This document shows, piece after piece, positions 1-11,379 of a DNA stretch of 64,000 bases. Location: contig CM077115.1 in assembly GCA_039619475.1 (NCBI GenBank), positions 400,864,557-400,928,556 on the forward strand, in the 5' to 3' direction. Made by a program: the position numbers and the translations under genes. This stretch comes from Icerya purchasi (lineage: Eukaryota > Arthropoda > Insecta > Hemiptera > Monophlebidae). Below the pieces are notes generated by a model, which did no database searches, had not been told where the DNA came from, and saw only the letters and a program-made list of their open reading frames with translations. Every line of letters begins with the position of its first letter. Positions within the stretch are counted from its first letter, which is position 1.

Positions 1-780
1 TCATGGCCGCTAGCTAGCCCAGGGTAGGGTTATAAAAAAAAAAAATAATAATAATTGTTATTATGATTTGAAAATTCAACGTAGTTGTAAAGTCAAAAAA
101 CATTTAAGTGTGTTACTTTTTATTTATTTAAGACATTTTTTTATAATTTTTATAATCGGTATATATATACATATATGTTTGTATGTCTGTCTGCGTTTTT
201 GTCCGGAATCCTGTAACGCCATACAGTTCATTCTAAGATTTTCAAGGTGTGTATGCGATGTCCCGACGAAGGTTTTAAGGTAAGACTAGTTTTCCATCCC
301 CTCTCCTTCGTGATATATGAGGTTTTAAGTCACCAGCGGTACAGAAATGCATTCAAGACGAATAGAAAGAAAATTAATTTTTATAAAATTTCAAATAAAA
401 TGATTATCGTGATAAATATAAATTAAACGTAAAAATGTAAATAAAATGATGACCATGGTAAATAATAAACTTCAGATAACATTTTATTAATTTCTGGCGT
501 AATTAAATACACAGCGTCTGTTCTTCTCTTTCTGCGTTACTCAAATCATTAAACCTCCATGACAGGATCTAAATATAGAAGTCGCACTCCTAGACTAGCT
601 GCTGTATTCATTGTGAAGTAAAAAAAAAAAAGAAAAGGAATCTTTATATAAATATAATTAAAGGAAAAACAAAAATTTTTTATTAATTTCCAAGTACAGA
701 TTTAAACAGCTATTAATACGCGGGAAAAACCGCGAATAACAGCTTTTTTTATTATAATTTTAAATGTGATTTTTTTTTTG
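1..780. other. AT-rich DNA, no gene seen
   Basis: An A-rich tract followed by short TAA repeats lies near 32-57, which could be the worn tail of a retroposon, but nothing upstream is available to test that. The rest is AT-rich with only short chance frames. I see no recognisable gene here. Confidence 0.5.
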
Positions 781-782
781 TC

Positions 783-901
783 TTTAAAAGTGTAATTTTC
801 AATTTATTAATATAGTAATCAAAACACAAAAATGGATTAAGATAACTCTAATTAATCCAAGAATTGAAAATGAAGAGAAGAAAAAAAGTTGCACTTTTAA
901 A
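783..901. repeat. Imperfect inverted repeat (hairpin)
   Basis: The left arm (783-806) begins TTTAAAAGTG and continues into TTTTCAATT; its inverse lies at 861-901 with an extra pyrimidine stretch. The centre (834-858) is itself a palindrome built on GGATTAA/TTAATCC. The whole could fold into a hairpin of about 120 nt. It may be a small non-autonomous element or chance structure in AT-rich DNA; no flanking duplication was found. Confidence 0.4.
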
Positions 902-1180
902 CGTTCGGGTTGAATCGCGTAAACCATTATCCTTTATAAATGACAACATTGAGCTTAGGTTTGTTCCTATCGCGAAGACAAGAACGTAGGGCACTATATA
1001 GGACTATGTTCAGCAAATGGGAATAACTGAGCACTGCAAAACAGGCAGCTGATTGGAAGATCACTGCCTTCCAACCAGTAATTATTAGACAGTCGCGTGT
1101 GGCTTAGTCGCAGGCTACTAGGTACAAAATAGTCTACCCAAACGGCGTCTCTGTCAAAGGACCAGCGTGGCTTGAATGGA
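890..1180 (-). mobile_element. LINE remnant, C-terminal zinc-finger end
   Basis: The minus-strand translation contains RLSHTRLSNNYWLEGSDLP followed by a C-x2-C pair (SCLFCSAQ) and an EH. This is the layout of the zinc-finger-like region downstream of RNase H in Jockey/I-group LINE ORF2 proteins. After a stop, a second frame near 890-960 gives MLSFIKDNGL, like the usual last residues of such proteins. The same block occurs at 58080-58200 (RLGHTRLSHDYLLE, then CPFC), so the two probably belong to one family. RT and RNase H are absent. The frame stays open upstream to about 1380, but that part is not recognisable. It is a non-functional fragment. Confidence 0.6.
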
Positions 1181-1365
1181 TTGAAGAAAGTTGACTTTGT
1201 TAGATGTTGCGATATATGTGATATTTTAGAAGAGTCTTTTAGCAATAGATCTATTACGAAATTTTGACGTTCACGCATGACCATAAATGTTAACAAAGAA
1301 ATGGCTAAACAAGGGGCCTGTACCTGTTCTCTTGTATTGCCCGAAGGACTGAGTTTATATATGTA

Positions 1366-1475
1366 TATAAACTCGGCCATTTTGGCCTCGCAAGGGGCTG
1401 TGCCCCTTGACCCCTCTTGCTTACCTTTTTGTCTCTTTCTCTTCTATACTTTCTATAAAATGATCAAAATTTACA
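1366..1475 (-). repeat. Dispersed repeat, copy 1 (CAAGGGG...CCCCTTG core)
   Basis: The core holds a self-complementary stretch (AAGGGGCTGTGCCCCTT) flanked by CTCGGCC and TGACCCC. The segment aligns over about 110 bp, on the opposite strand, with 21505-21605, including an outer stretch around CTTCTATACTTTCTATA. A weaker copy lies near 25450-25505. No coding content. The family is unidentified; it could be a MITE or the untranslated part of a larger element. Confidence 0.5.
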
Positions 1476-1543
1476 ACGTAATTCTAAGTCGGTCCATATG
1501 AATATAAAACATAATCACAAAAATCCTATAAAATATAACAAAC

Positions 1544-1601
1544 GTTACATAAAATTGGGACATATTTTTGGGACATTTTTTGTTACATAAAATTGGGACA
1601 T
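1544..1601 (+). repeat. 38-bp tandem duplication
   Basis: The 20-base string GTTACATAAAATTGGGACAT occurs at 1544-1563 and again at 1582-1601, a period of 38 bp. The spacer also contains TTGGGACAT. It is a simple local duplication. Confidence 0.8.
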
Positions 1602-2820
1602 TTCTTTTAATGGAATTATGTTGTAATTAATATATATTAAGTATGCATATATATTTATGTGTGTGCGTGTATGTATATTATTAATTTCGATTTAATTTTG
1701 ACCCTTATAGTTTGGTCTATTAAATAATTCCATACGAACCTTCGTATCCTATCGGCTAACCTTTCATTCTTGCTGATTTGTTTGGACGGTTGCAAGCTTT
1801 TTCTAAGCTACAGAAAATGGGATTATTAAGTGCTGGTGTGGCTTTAAAAGGCCGATAAAATCTGTATTTAAAGACCGACTAACTGACAGTAGATTTAGTC
1901 GTACGGTCCCCGACTTGTTTATTATTGGACTCGCGAAAGGAGAAAAGACTTATTAACCATTTCTTTTTTGACATTTTGGAAAAGGAGTTTAATAAAAAGA
2001 TAGGAGCACTGCGGCTGCTGAGTATTTTCTTTCCGAATGGAAACGGCAGTTGGTTCTTTCCATGAGACGAGAATATTTTCTCACAGAATACGAAATCTGA
2101 TTATAAACGTTATAGTAGACATAACTTGATCTCTGTCGGAAAGAATTTTAACATTAATCGGATGGATGAAGCTGGCACCAGGCGCACTTACCTTCGCTGC
2201 ATATTGTTTAATGCAAACAATTTACCTCGGACTTTGAGAATGGAAGGTCGTATTAATCCATGTTACTGACAGATACGAAAGAAACTTTCCGTGCTGTATC
2301 TTTTTGCGACAGATAAGTCGAGAAATTACTTCAAATACGGCCCTAATGGGGCAGTTTCTAGCATAGTGTTATTATTAATTTCAATGTAAATAACAGTGGC
2401 TGAGTGCTGGTTTTGGTTTTCGCACATTCATAGTAAACGAGTCGTTAGTGGAGCGCATAAAGGAGAACTACGCATCGTGCTTTTTCAACGAATGATCTAC
2501 ACGTATTAAATACTTTCAATTCTTGACCGGATTTTTCGTTATCTTAGCGGAAAAAGTTAAATTTTTGAATCGATTTTATTTTTGAACTAGCAACATTGCT
2601 ATAATATAATCAGGTTATAAAATATTTTAAATTACTTTATTTGTAATATTCAATTTTATTACGCTTCGATTTGAGCAAAGTCGGTCATTTTAAATTAACT
2701 GCGTAGAACTACTATGTATAAATATTTACATAGTAAATTTTACACGAAAAATAAATAAATTGTGTGAAATATCAGCGAAAAATTTAAACCCCCTCGTTGT
2801 AACTAGGATTTTACGAAAAA
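1602..2820. other. Unassigned DNA
   Basis: Less AT-rich than its surroundings between about 1900 and 2500, but stops occur in all frames and no domain or RNA structure was recognised. It could hold an old, unreadable repeat. Confidence 0.5.
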
Positions 2821-2825
2821 CTAAA

Positions 2826-2960
2826 AATCAAGGCAGCATCTTCTTCTTAATCGTACTGGTCGATCTCGAGCATTCTATTTGTAGGAGGCTGACACAAATC
2901 TATTACTCATGATAATAATCTGCATGTGACGTTTGGGCTGTCGCCAAACTACTTTTGAAA
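2826..2960 (-). mobile_element. Possible LINE 3' end with GAA-type tail
   Basis: On the minus strand this ends in AAGAAGAAGATG after a CGATT. It resembles the GAA-repeat end of the endonuclease-RT LINE family that is clearly present at 56300-56885, where the coding end runs into AAGAAGAAGAAG. The upstream translation here is too decayed to confirm. Tentative. Confidence 0.25.
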
Positions 2961-3751
2961 TTGATACTGTAAATGTTTCATTTTTAATTGCTATCGTGTT
3001 TCAAACGGCATAAATGTACATCAATATTCGCATTCATATGACGATGTTAAAATTATTAATAATTATTTATTTTTGATAATTTTTCTCCGGTGTCTATATA
3101 GGGCCCCAAAAAACTTAGGAGTTCGGCCGTTATTTAGAAAATAATCAAGCTTGGTCCTTTACCAAAGATTTTAAATAGTAATTTTTTAATTTTGTAACTG
3201 TTTCACTATACTCCTATTGTAATATTGCCCCTTATAGATTTTTAATTTTTCGTTTACTTTTATTTTTTCCTTTAACTATTAATTCTGCAGTCTATCTTTA
3301 TTTCAATATTTAGTCGTATTAATTGATTACACTCTTTGACAGTTTAAAGTATTAAGACCACTGACAGATATAAATGGGAAATAATTGCGCCTCAGCTGTC
3401 GAAAAGTACGATGCAACATTATAAAACGATAGTTAAGGGTGGGGAAAATAAGTATCCTATGCCTTGAAAATAGTCTCCGTGAAGTTATAAATAAGGGATC
3501 ATGAAAGCGCACGAAGATCCCATCGTGAGCCCCGCTAAAAGAAACAGCCCTGTACGAGTTTTAATTCCGAATTCCGTATTACTCATTTTTCTTCTTTCCT
3601 ACTGTTAAATTTTTACTTATACATTCCTTTACTTTTTCTATTTTACATTTCCTTTAGTTTGCACAATTATCAGAATTCATACGTTTTGAGCTCATATGTG
3701 TAATGCTGCTGAAGATGACCAAGTGACCAAGTGGAACAAAAAAAAAAGCTC
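2961..3751. other. Unassigned AT-rich DNA
   Basis: Only short chance frames. Frames around 3327-3512 (minus) show no recognisable composition or motif. Confidence 0.5.
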
Positions 3752-3875
3752 ATTATTATTATTATTATTAATTATTAATTTATTAATTATTGTTATTATC
3801 ATTATTGCTATTGCTACCATCATCATCATTATTAATTATTGATTATTTTATTATTATTGCTATTGTCATTATTAC
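3752..3875. repeat. Interrupted (ATT)n microsatellite
   Basis: About 120 bp of ATT/TTA repeats with interruptions (ATTGCTATTGCTACC and CATCATCAT), preceded by a run of A at 3738-3747. Confidence 0.85.
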
Positions 3876-4120
3876 GTAACCATAAATTCTAGTATCGTAA
3901 AGCGATTGATGAAAAGTTCAGAAACGGGCTCAGAAACTCTCAATAAAAATCTATAGGGTTACAAAACCATAACGCGTGCCTTTTCCAAAAAGTAAAAAAA
4001 AAGAAAACTGTTTTGTAACTTTTCTACATTATCATGTCAACTGTTCGTTTCTATATATTTCAAAGGTCTTGTCGTATATGAGGCTGGTTTCCTGTTGTAC
4101 ACTTTATCTTATTCAATTCA

Positions 4121-4136
4121 CTACTATTATTATTAC

Positions 4137-4191
<55 letters not shown>

Positions 4192-4206
4192 GTTATTGTT
4201 GTTATC
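4121..4206. repeat. (ATT)n microsatellite
   Basis: A nearly perfect ATT trinucleotide run of about 85 bp ending in ATTGTTATTGTTGTT. It translates as poly-isoleucine in one frame, which is why a long apparent frame covers it. Confidence 0.9.
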
Positions 4207-4209
4207 TAA

Positions 4210-5505
4210 CCATTTTATTCAAAAAATAGGCCAACTCTATTATAATAATGGGCGATCAGGCGGACGAGGAGGAGAAAGGAAACAACTTTTATCATTTTCA
4301 CTTCCATGTACAGAAGTCGTTTCCCCCAGAATATATGGGTAGTTAACGATACTCCAGCAGTGCAGAGCATCGTTTAAAATAAAGGTCACTCTGGAAGGAA
4401 CGTTCCTTCGTAAACACGTAGACTGTTCCATGTTCTAGCAGCTTTGATTGTTCCGATTTGTGTGAGCAGCCTGCACCTTGCTATTTCTGTTGTTTGTTCT
4501 TGCACGAACTTATGTTTAACGCATCAAAACCGCGCCTAAACTTCTCCCTTACCGGTAATGTTAAAAGTTTTTTGCACCATAACGAAATTTTACCTTCAGT
4601 GCCTCTATCTCGCAAGTACACATTCGTAATGTACCGGTCGTCGTTAGTGTTTGAAATATTTCTACTCAACGATTGCACACCTACGTACAATAGAATGCTG
4701 ACGTTCTGTTGCTGGTCAATTTTTTTTTCCAACGCCGAATAGTAATAGAAAATTAGCGATGTTTTATGCGGATCGGTCTTTTCGAGATCGTTAAATTTGT
4801 CAGACAGACAACGTCCAAAGATAAGAGACGTCAAAAATGCCTCCAACCGCAACACATTCATTGTATCCGGTACTCTCGTAAGATTTTACGAATATTAATC
4901 CGTTAGGGATTTCGAGATTTATATTTATTCATTCTAACATTTGTAACTTTTCGATATTTTTTTCTTAAAAGTCCCGAGTCCTTTTGCTATTTATTCGGCC
5001 GTCTTTTGTTCGCTATTCGGCTCCTGCCCCTTTCTTCTGGCAACATCTATTGTTGGCGTTGAAATCGTTTTTCCGAAAAAACTGCTGCACATTCGCTACA
5101 GTGGTCCCACTTAATGGAAAAAAAAAAGGATAAGGAAATACAAAATTTCAGACTGATTTCTACTCGACGCTTTTTTCCTATAATTATTGCGCAAGCTTGG
5201 CTCTGATTTAAGTCATAAATTATCTTACTCATTCTTCGTGAAAATCATACATCTTTATATTCAGAAATTTTTGCAAAATTTTATCCAACTTATTGTAGGT
5301 TATATGTGTGATAAATGACACGTTTTCAGTTTACTAAAGCTTTTCTTTTTGACACAGCTTTCGTCTATCGAACCATTCTTTTTCCGACAGCAGCACAAGC
5401 GTAGAACGAGTGCCATTATAGGAATACGAACCGAGATAATACAGAGCTGTTTGAACGAAATGTACTTAAAATTCGCATGCAGACTAAGAAATTTCGTACA
5501 AAAAA
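4210..5505. other. Region with long chance frames, no recognised gene
   Basis: A 126-codon frame lies on the minus strand (4481-4861) with an overlapping 94-codon frame on plus. Neither shows a domain, signal peptide or membrane pattern I recognise. In 64 kb of DNA of this composition about one stop-free stretch this long is expected by chance, so I do not call a gene. An exon cannot be excluded. Confidence 0.4.
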
Positions 5506-5508
5506 TTG

Positions 5509-5514
5509 TTTATT
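5509..5514 (-). promoter_or_regulatory. AATAAA polyadenylation signal overlapping a stop codon
   Basis: On the minus strand the last codons read GAA-TAA-ACA, so the hexamer AATAAA spans the stop of the frame at 5510-5742. A T-rich stretch follows directly. AATAAA is common in AT-rich DNA, so this supports the exon call only weakly. Confidence 0.35.
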
Positions 5515-5742
5515 CGCTGTCTGATTCGTCGTCTTCAGGCTCCTTCTCAAAGTATCGTTCTTCGCAATACACTTGCGCATCCTTTCGGGCCACTTTTCGA
5601 ATTTCATGTTTCACTTGTTTTTTGGCCTCTAGATGACGTCCATACTCTGTACGGAGAGTAGTTGCAGTTATTTTGGCCCACCCTTTGTACGTATATATGT
5701 ATTGGTCATCTAAATAATGTTTGTTCAACATTTTTTTCAAAC
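5510..5742 (-). CDS. Possible host terminal exon, unknown acidic-tailed protein
   Basis: A minus-strand frame of about 76 codons with balanced, protein-like composition: an aromatic N-terminal part (HYLDDQYIYTYKGW), a charged and probably helical middle (EAKKQVKHEIRKVARKD), and a strongly acidic C-terminus (EPEDDESDSE). I do not recognise the family. The nearest in-frame start is a TTG, and an in-frame stop lies about 30 bases upstream; an ATTCAG at about 5743-5748 could be a splice acceptor, which would make this the last exon of a longer gene. The stop TAA is embedded in AATAAA, so the 3' UTR would be very short. No neighbouring exon was identified. It could also be a chance frame or part of an unrecognised transposon. 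Confidence 0.35.
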
Positions 5743-5744
5743 TG

Positions 5745-6577
5745 AATGTTATTAATACGATTGTTCATCAAGGGAATTTTGTTTTCTTCTGCCACAATAC
5801 TGAGAGTAGTTCAAAGTTCTTCCCATCTAAAATTATGAACGGAAGATCTTATATTTGGAATAATATTGAGCTCAGTTAACTTTTGAGTAATTAAAGAGGA
5901 CAAACCGTTTTATTTTTCTAATAATATTACGGAGCATGAGGTTTAAATTGCGAACTTTTAATTGATCCAATGAAATCAATGTTCTTTAAGCTCCATATTA
6001 TTAGCGTTTTTTATTTTTGGGCTCGTCAACTATTAATCCAGCGTAAAGGGAATTTATCTATATATTCCTAATTTACAGCATCAGGATATCAGATCCTGCC
6101 TAGAAACGAAACACTACTGCCTAACCAACTACGCACGGTAGACGGCTAAGCTCTATACGAATAACGTTAACAATTTAAAGTGAGAGACATTTTCGAGCAC
6201 CTATCGCTTGTGTCAGTAATTATCGTTTTTCAAATGATTCGGTTTTTCTAATAACTTCATTCCAATCCGATATGTCTCATTTACAACATTTAGCCGATAA
6301 TTATCTTCTTTCGTTGTGCACACCATCGAGGAACACAATCTTCTTAAGTGAAATCGCTGAAAAATCTTTAAAAAAAAGTTCCTCTCTCAGTTTTCATAAC
6401 AAAATGTTTCATTCCCTTTTTTCGAACATTGTTGCTTGCACAGTAATAAAAGAAATTCCTTTTTTTTAATTTTTATTTCTACAACTATCTATTAGCGCTT
6501 TGTCAGTCTGTTTCCAGCGTGCCAACGGAAACCTTTTCTTAAAAAAAAAGAAGCTATTAAACTAGTAGCGATTTTGT
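5745..6577. other. Unassigned AT-rich DNA
   Basis: No recognisable gene, RNA or element. If the frame at 5510-5742 is a last exon, upstream exons should lie in this direction on the minus strand, but none was evident. Confidence 0.45.
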
Positions 6578-6716
6578 TTCAGTTATTTTTATGTCCCTGT
6601 TACTTTTATGCACATGTTACTTTTATGCACATCTTACTTTTATATACCTGTGATTTTTACACACCTGTAATTTTTTAAGCGCCTGTTATTTTTATGTACG
6701 TGTTACTTTTTTACTG
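6578..6716 (+). repeat. Degenerate minisatellite, 17-18 bp units
   Basis: About seven imperfect copies of a unit like TGTTACTTTTATGCACA follow one another (TTATTTTTATGTCCC, TTACTTTTATGCACA twice, then diverged copies). Spacing is 17-19 bp. The adjacent 6717-6800 may hold further diverged units with GTTACAA-type cores. Confidence 0.75.
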
Positions 6717-9700
6717 TAGCAATTGTGGCCTAACCCGCTACGATTTGTTACAACCTATACCGTTCCAACACATTACAATCTGTTTCCAGCTGCTACAGTC
6801 GCATCGCAAAACTTTAGAAAACTAAAAAGGTTATACATTGCAAAAGGTGCATTTTAAAAATTATATACGAGAATTACACACTTTGTTTATACTTTCTGTA
6901 AAATTTTCAATTATATTTCTTTTTCACAACACATCGCAATAATGACTTATTACCAACGCGGAACAGCTGTAAAGCAAATTCGTTTATAAAATTTTGGATA
7001 GCCCCCGTTTCGTGAACACAATTATTCGTCGCGACGGTACATAATTCTTTCGTAATTTGTCTCCCCACAAAATATTCTAGTTACTTTTATTAATTTTACT
7101 GCGAATGTGTTAAATGGTTCAAAATTAACATTAGTGATAACTGCACTATAAAATTCTTATATAAAATTTAGTACCGAACTAGAAAAAATTCTATTTATAG
7201 TGTATTTTTACAAAATAATATTTCGACGCCAGAAACGTCACGCAACTAACTCTTATATATATACATATATATATATATATTTTGTTTTTTTTTTGTTACT
7301 TTTTAATTAATGTCTGGTGAACGGTTTCAAAAAATTTTCACTAAATTCAAGTTCGCTGGGCATTGAGAAATAAAAAAGATTAACAATAATGTCAATAATT
7401 GCACAGTTCCAATGACAGAAATGAAAATTACGCGTCCTAAATGATTGAATTTCTGGGTAAATTTTATTACGCGATGAAAACCACATAATTAGTTCACTGT
7501 TCAAAGTGAGTAAATTATTATACCGAATAATAGTATAGAGATTGTACCGTACGTCATATATTTCGATTGATCCAAAATAACACAATAAAGTTTATTACGG
7601 TTGATTCTTTTCGGCGCGGTCAAATAAATACAACTATTATATCACTATTAAGTTACTTCGTCTCACATCTGTCTAACTAATTAGGCAATTTTCACTCGAT
7701 ATAATTACATGCGGTCAAGATAAATCATTAACGATTACTGTTCTGCATCTATAAAATCTGAAGGCCGTATACCTGCATATTTACAGGTAATTTTGCGTAA
7801 AATCGACATAAAAATAAAATAACACAAGACCTAGCAAGTGACGTGACCGATATAAACGAGCAGATTTGCGAACATATGAAAATTTTCAAAGTGCTCCCTC
7901 CAATGCAGACTGCTAAAATTTCATCTAATAAAATAAATATAAAAAAAAAATTATAATAAAACATTTAATATCATTCGGTTCATTAGCCGCTGATTGGATC
8001 CTCTCTATACACATCGATTCTGCCAGAATTGGAAATACGTGACATCGTAATAAATAGAAATCCGATCACTTTTTAATAGTTATTACGTTCATCGGGGATC
8101 CAAAAACCACGTCAAACAAAATTGAATACTTCAAACTGTATTATAAGAATCGTGTGATGGTCCGATTTGTCGTATTAAGAAATAAAATAACTAAAGTTCT
8201 TTTTTTTTTTTGAAGACTGCCTTATAGTAGAACGGAAGAAAAGAAAAAAAAATTATATTCGCGTTAAACACAACTTATAGTATCTCTATGGACATTTTTA
8301 ATAATATTTGAACACTTACACTTTAACCAGTCGTGATATTAAGAACGGCCTTATATCTGTTTAATGTATTTTGAGATGCGTAATTGTGTATATTATACAC
8401 AAATAATGACGATAAGTTAAGTTTTAATTTCTTTTAATTACGCAAGATATTTATAATGAAAACACGTACCGTAATAATAAATATAACGGCAGATTTCAAT
8501 TATCCTATATCGGGTACAGAAAATTAAATGTAAAATAACCAAAAAAAAAATCAAGTAGCAATTAATACACAAAAAATCACTGGTAAACGTACGCAAATTA
8601 AAATTAATGTTTAAAAATGTTTTTCTCGAAACTTTTGTTTTGCAACCTCTTCAATAATCTTTTTATTCATTTTGTTTCTTAAAGTAATGTTTAATTCACT
8701 TTCATTCTGCGCTGAAGCACACAGTCGACATGGGTAATATCTGAAATATTTTTAAAATAATCGCTACAATGTGAAATGTTTCCTTCACAACTGGCGCGCT
8801 ACCTTGTACGTGCCATCGGTCGAATATTTAGCTTCTTTTAGAAATAGCAGAAATGTTCAGCTTCGCCTTTACGTCGTTTTCATAATGTTCCTTCCGGTTC
8901 TGATAGATTCCCTTTTATTTTCTCAGGTAGAAGCATACAGAAAATTTAAAAAAAAGAAGTAATTCCGAATGTTTCTGCGCACTTTTTTTTTTTTTGCAGT
9001 TAAGTTTACTTATTAAGCGATTACAAATTGAAGAAAAATTGTAAATGAAATTTTCGCTCGCAGAAAATAAACAATTATTGTAACATTTTTTCGTCAAGAA
9101 AAATTTCCGTTTCTTTTTCTTTTTTACTCTTTTTTCCGTCACATTTTTACTAGCTACATTTTTTTTGGCTTCTTCAACAACTTCGAACTTAAACTTGAAT
9201 TTTCGTATAATATTTTCGACTGAATTCAATAATAAAAAACATCGTGATCTACTCTGACTGCGATTTTTGCTGGTAGCAAATTGCGATAAGTACAATATCA
9301 TTTTTATTTATATTTTATAATAATAAATATGTTTCGATTACTGATAATAATTATTCCTCCCTTAACTTTTTCTTATCGAGATTTTAAAGTGAGACCGTCT
9401 CTGCCCGTATAGGCTGCTATATATCGAATTACCCTTTTACTGTTAATTTTTAATCGCGATCTCGAAGAAGATTTATTCTATGAAACATTATACCAAACGA
9501 ATTTTCCACGAATACAAAATATTAATTAAATAGATTTTTTGGCTGCAAAATTACCGAGATAAGGTTTAATGAGTTAAACAAGGAATAAAAACCACAGCAA
9601 AACGTATGTTCTTTAATACGATTTCGCAGTTCAACATCTTTTTTCCTGACTTTTCAACAGCATATTACTACAATTGCCCTCAGCGGAATATCAGTTAATC

Positions 9701-9842
9701 GTGGGATTTTAATTTTGCAATTATTTTCTCAACAAAAAACTTATAAATTCTTCCTTAATAGGTGTACATTCATCGGGAATGTTAGCTGATTATTACTTCA
9801 TGAATTGACTTCCTTTATTACAGAAGCTAATAATAAATTACT
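6717..9842. other. Unassigned AT-rich DNA
   Basis: About 3 kb with no recognised gene. It includes a short (TA)n tract at about 7254-7280. The 128-codon lysine-rich minus frame at 8915-9301 is low-complexity and reads through A/T tracts, so I treat it as chance. Confidence 0.5.
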
Positions 9843-10229
9843 CATATACCGCGGGTGTCCTAAACCACCCGTAAACTCCTTGCGAAATCAAGAATATACC
9901 TAGTAAAATGGAAAAAATTCTCGAGGTCTCATATTAGTAAATTGACTGTGCCACATCGACTGGAAATATTTTCGAGTTCCATCCCCCACCGGAAGTAACC
10001 TATTGAAACCGGAAGTTAGTTTTTTTTTTTTAATGAAATAAGGTATTTTTTTTTACGAATTCCGACGTTACCCTAATAAATAAGAAACTTTCGTTTGAAA
10101 CATTTTTTTCTGAAACTCCTATTTTCAACTCTAAAATGTCTTCTGAAATCTGATTTTTGCGAAACATGCATGAAATGAGTATTATCCGGACCAACAACAA
10201 TGTACACGTATTTATAAACAATTAAATAA

Positions 10230-10836
10230 ACTGATTTCATTTAACATAGCAAATGTTCAAACTGAGTTGCCCAGCGCAAGCTTGAACTCTTGTTTGAAAC
10301 GAATCACAGCGACTCGAAGAATTTCTTCAGCTGATAAATGTTGAATGGCTTGCATGATTTCGTTGTAGGTCTCTCTCTGTATGTACCATACATTTTGCCA
10401 TTTTCCACAAATAATTGAGTCTGAAACAGTTAAGTCTGGCGAGCGAATAATAATGAACTGGGCCACAGTTACCAATCCATCTCCTCGGCGGAAACATTCT
10501 GTTTAGCTAAGTTCGAACAAGTTATGATGTATGAGAAATTGTCCTGTTTAAACCAAAACCGTTGATGTACATCGAAAGAAATGTTTTCCAACAAAGTTGG
10601 AAGTTCTGTCTGTAGCAATTCTAAATATCAATTATTTTTTATATACCCATCAAAAAAAAAAAGAGGACTAATGATATTCTTAATAATCCCACACGAGGCA
10701 TCAGCTTTCCAGATGTGTTTTGATTATCCACCTTTCTCAACCAGTTCGGATTCGTTTTAGACCAATAACGAAAGTGTTCCAATTACTGACCTCGTAATTA
10801 CTTTTAAAGGTGCTTTCGCCGAAAACAGAATTACTA
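10230..10836 (-). pseudogene. Mariner/Tc1-like DDE transposase fragment (left half)
   Basis: Read on minus from the palindrome centre, with frame changes, the translation follows the DDE_3 transposase order. A degenerate first catalytic block (FGESTF, where the family has SDE) is followed by SKTNPNW, VDNQN and FFFDGY. Next come YLELLQTELPTLLENISFDV and RFWFKQDN, with the second catalytic Asp where the family has QQDGAPPH. Then RSPDLTVSD, where RSPDLTPLDFFLWG is usual, and a C-terminal helix region ending near 10257 (SAEEILRVAVIRFKQEF). The N-terminal helix-turn-helix DNA-binding part is missing. The first catalytic motif is changed and several stops and frameshifts are present, so it is not functional. 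Confidence 0.75.
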
Positions 10837-10866
10837 TCGTTATTGGTCTAAAACGAATCTGAACTG

Positions 10867-11010
10867 ATATAGAATCATGAACAAGCTATTCAACATTTAT
10901 CAGCTGAAGAAATTCTTCGAGCCGCTGTGATTCGTTTCAAACAAGAGTTCGAGCTTGCGCTGGGCAACATGAAGCTCAATTTGAACATTTGTTATGTTAA
11001 ATGAAATCAG
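10867..11010 (+). pseudogene. Transposase C-terminus (right half of palindrome)
   Basis: The plus strand encodes the same C-terminal block as the left half (AIQHLSAEEILRAAVIRFKQ), directly after the inner arm. The catalytic middle seen in the left half (QDN and RSPDL blocks) is deleted here. It is followed by the same untranslated end and terminus as the left half. Confidence 0.75.
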
Positions 11011-11379
11011 TTTATTTAAATGTTTATAAATACGTGTACATTGTTGTTTGTCCGGATAATATTCGTCTCATGCATGTTTTGCAAAAATCAGATTTCAGAA
11101 GACCTTTTAGAGTTGCAAATAGGAGTTTCAGAAAAAATGTTTCCAACAAAAGTTTCTTATTTTTCAGGTTAACGTCGGAATTCGTGAAAAAAATACCTTA
11201 TTTCATTTTAAAAAAAAAAGAATTAACTTCCGGTTTCAATGGGCCACTTTTGGTGGATGACGGAACTCGAAAATATTTCCAGCCGATGTGACACAGTCAA
11301 TCGCATTTTTCATTTTACCAGGTATTCTAGATTTTATAAGGGGTGTGTACGACGGGTGGTTTGGGATACCCGGTATATG

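Larger units (their letters stand above)
9843..11379. mobile_element. Palindromic mariner/Tc1-like transposon, two head-to-head truncated copies
   Basis: Long outer inverted arms (9843-10357 and 10867-11379, about 88% alike by eye) begin with the same terminus, CATATACCG...AAACCACCCG. A second, inner inverted pair of 29 bp (10743-10771 and 10837-10865, one mismatch) flanks a 65-nt centre. Both halves are therefore copies of one element, joined at its truncated side and pointing outward, so both ends are the same transposon terminus. The right half lacks about 385 bp (the counterpart of 10358-10742). This is not an ordinary TIR element, whose two ends frame one gene. No clear target-site duplication could be read outside the ends. 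Confidence 0.8.

Noticed and set aside
3976..4209. Poly-isoleucine 'protein' on plus
   Set aside because: It is the translation of an ATT microsatellite with a short chance leader.
4481..4861. 126-codon minus-strand frame
   Set aside because: No recognised domain or composition signal, overlapping frame open on the other strand, and about one frame of this length is expected by chance in 64 kb.
8915..9301. 128-codon Lys-rich minus frame
   Set aside because: Low-complexity Lys/Phe composition from A/T tracts; no domain.
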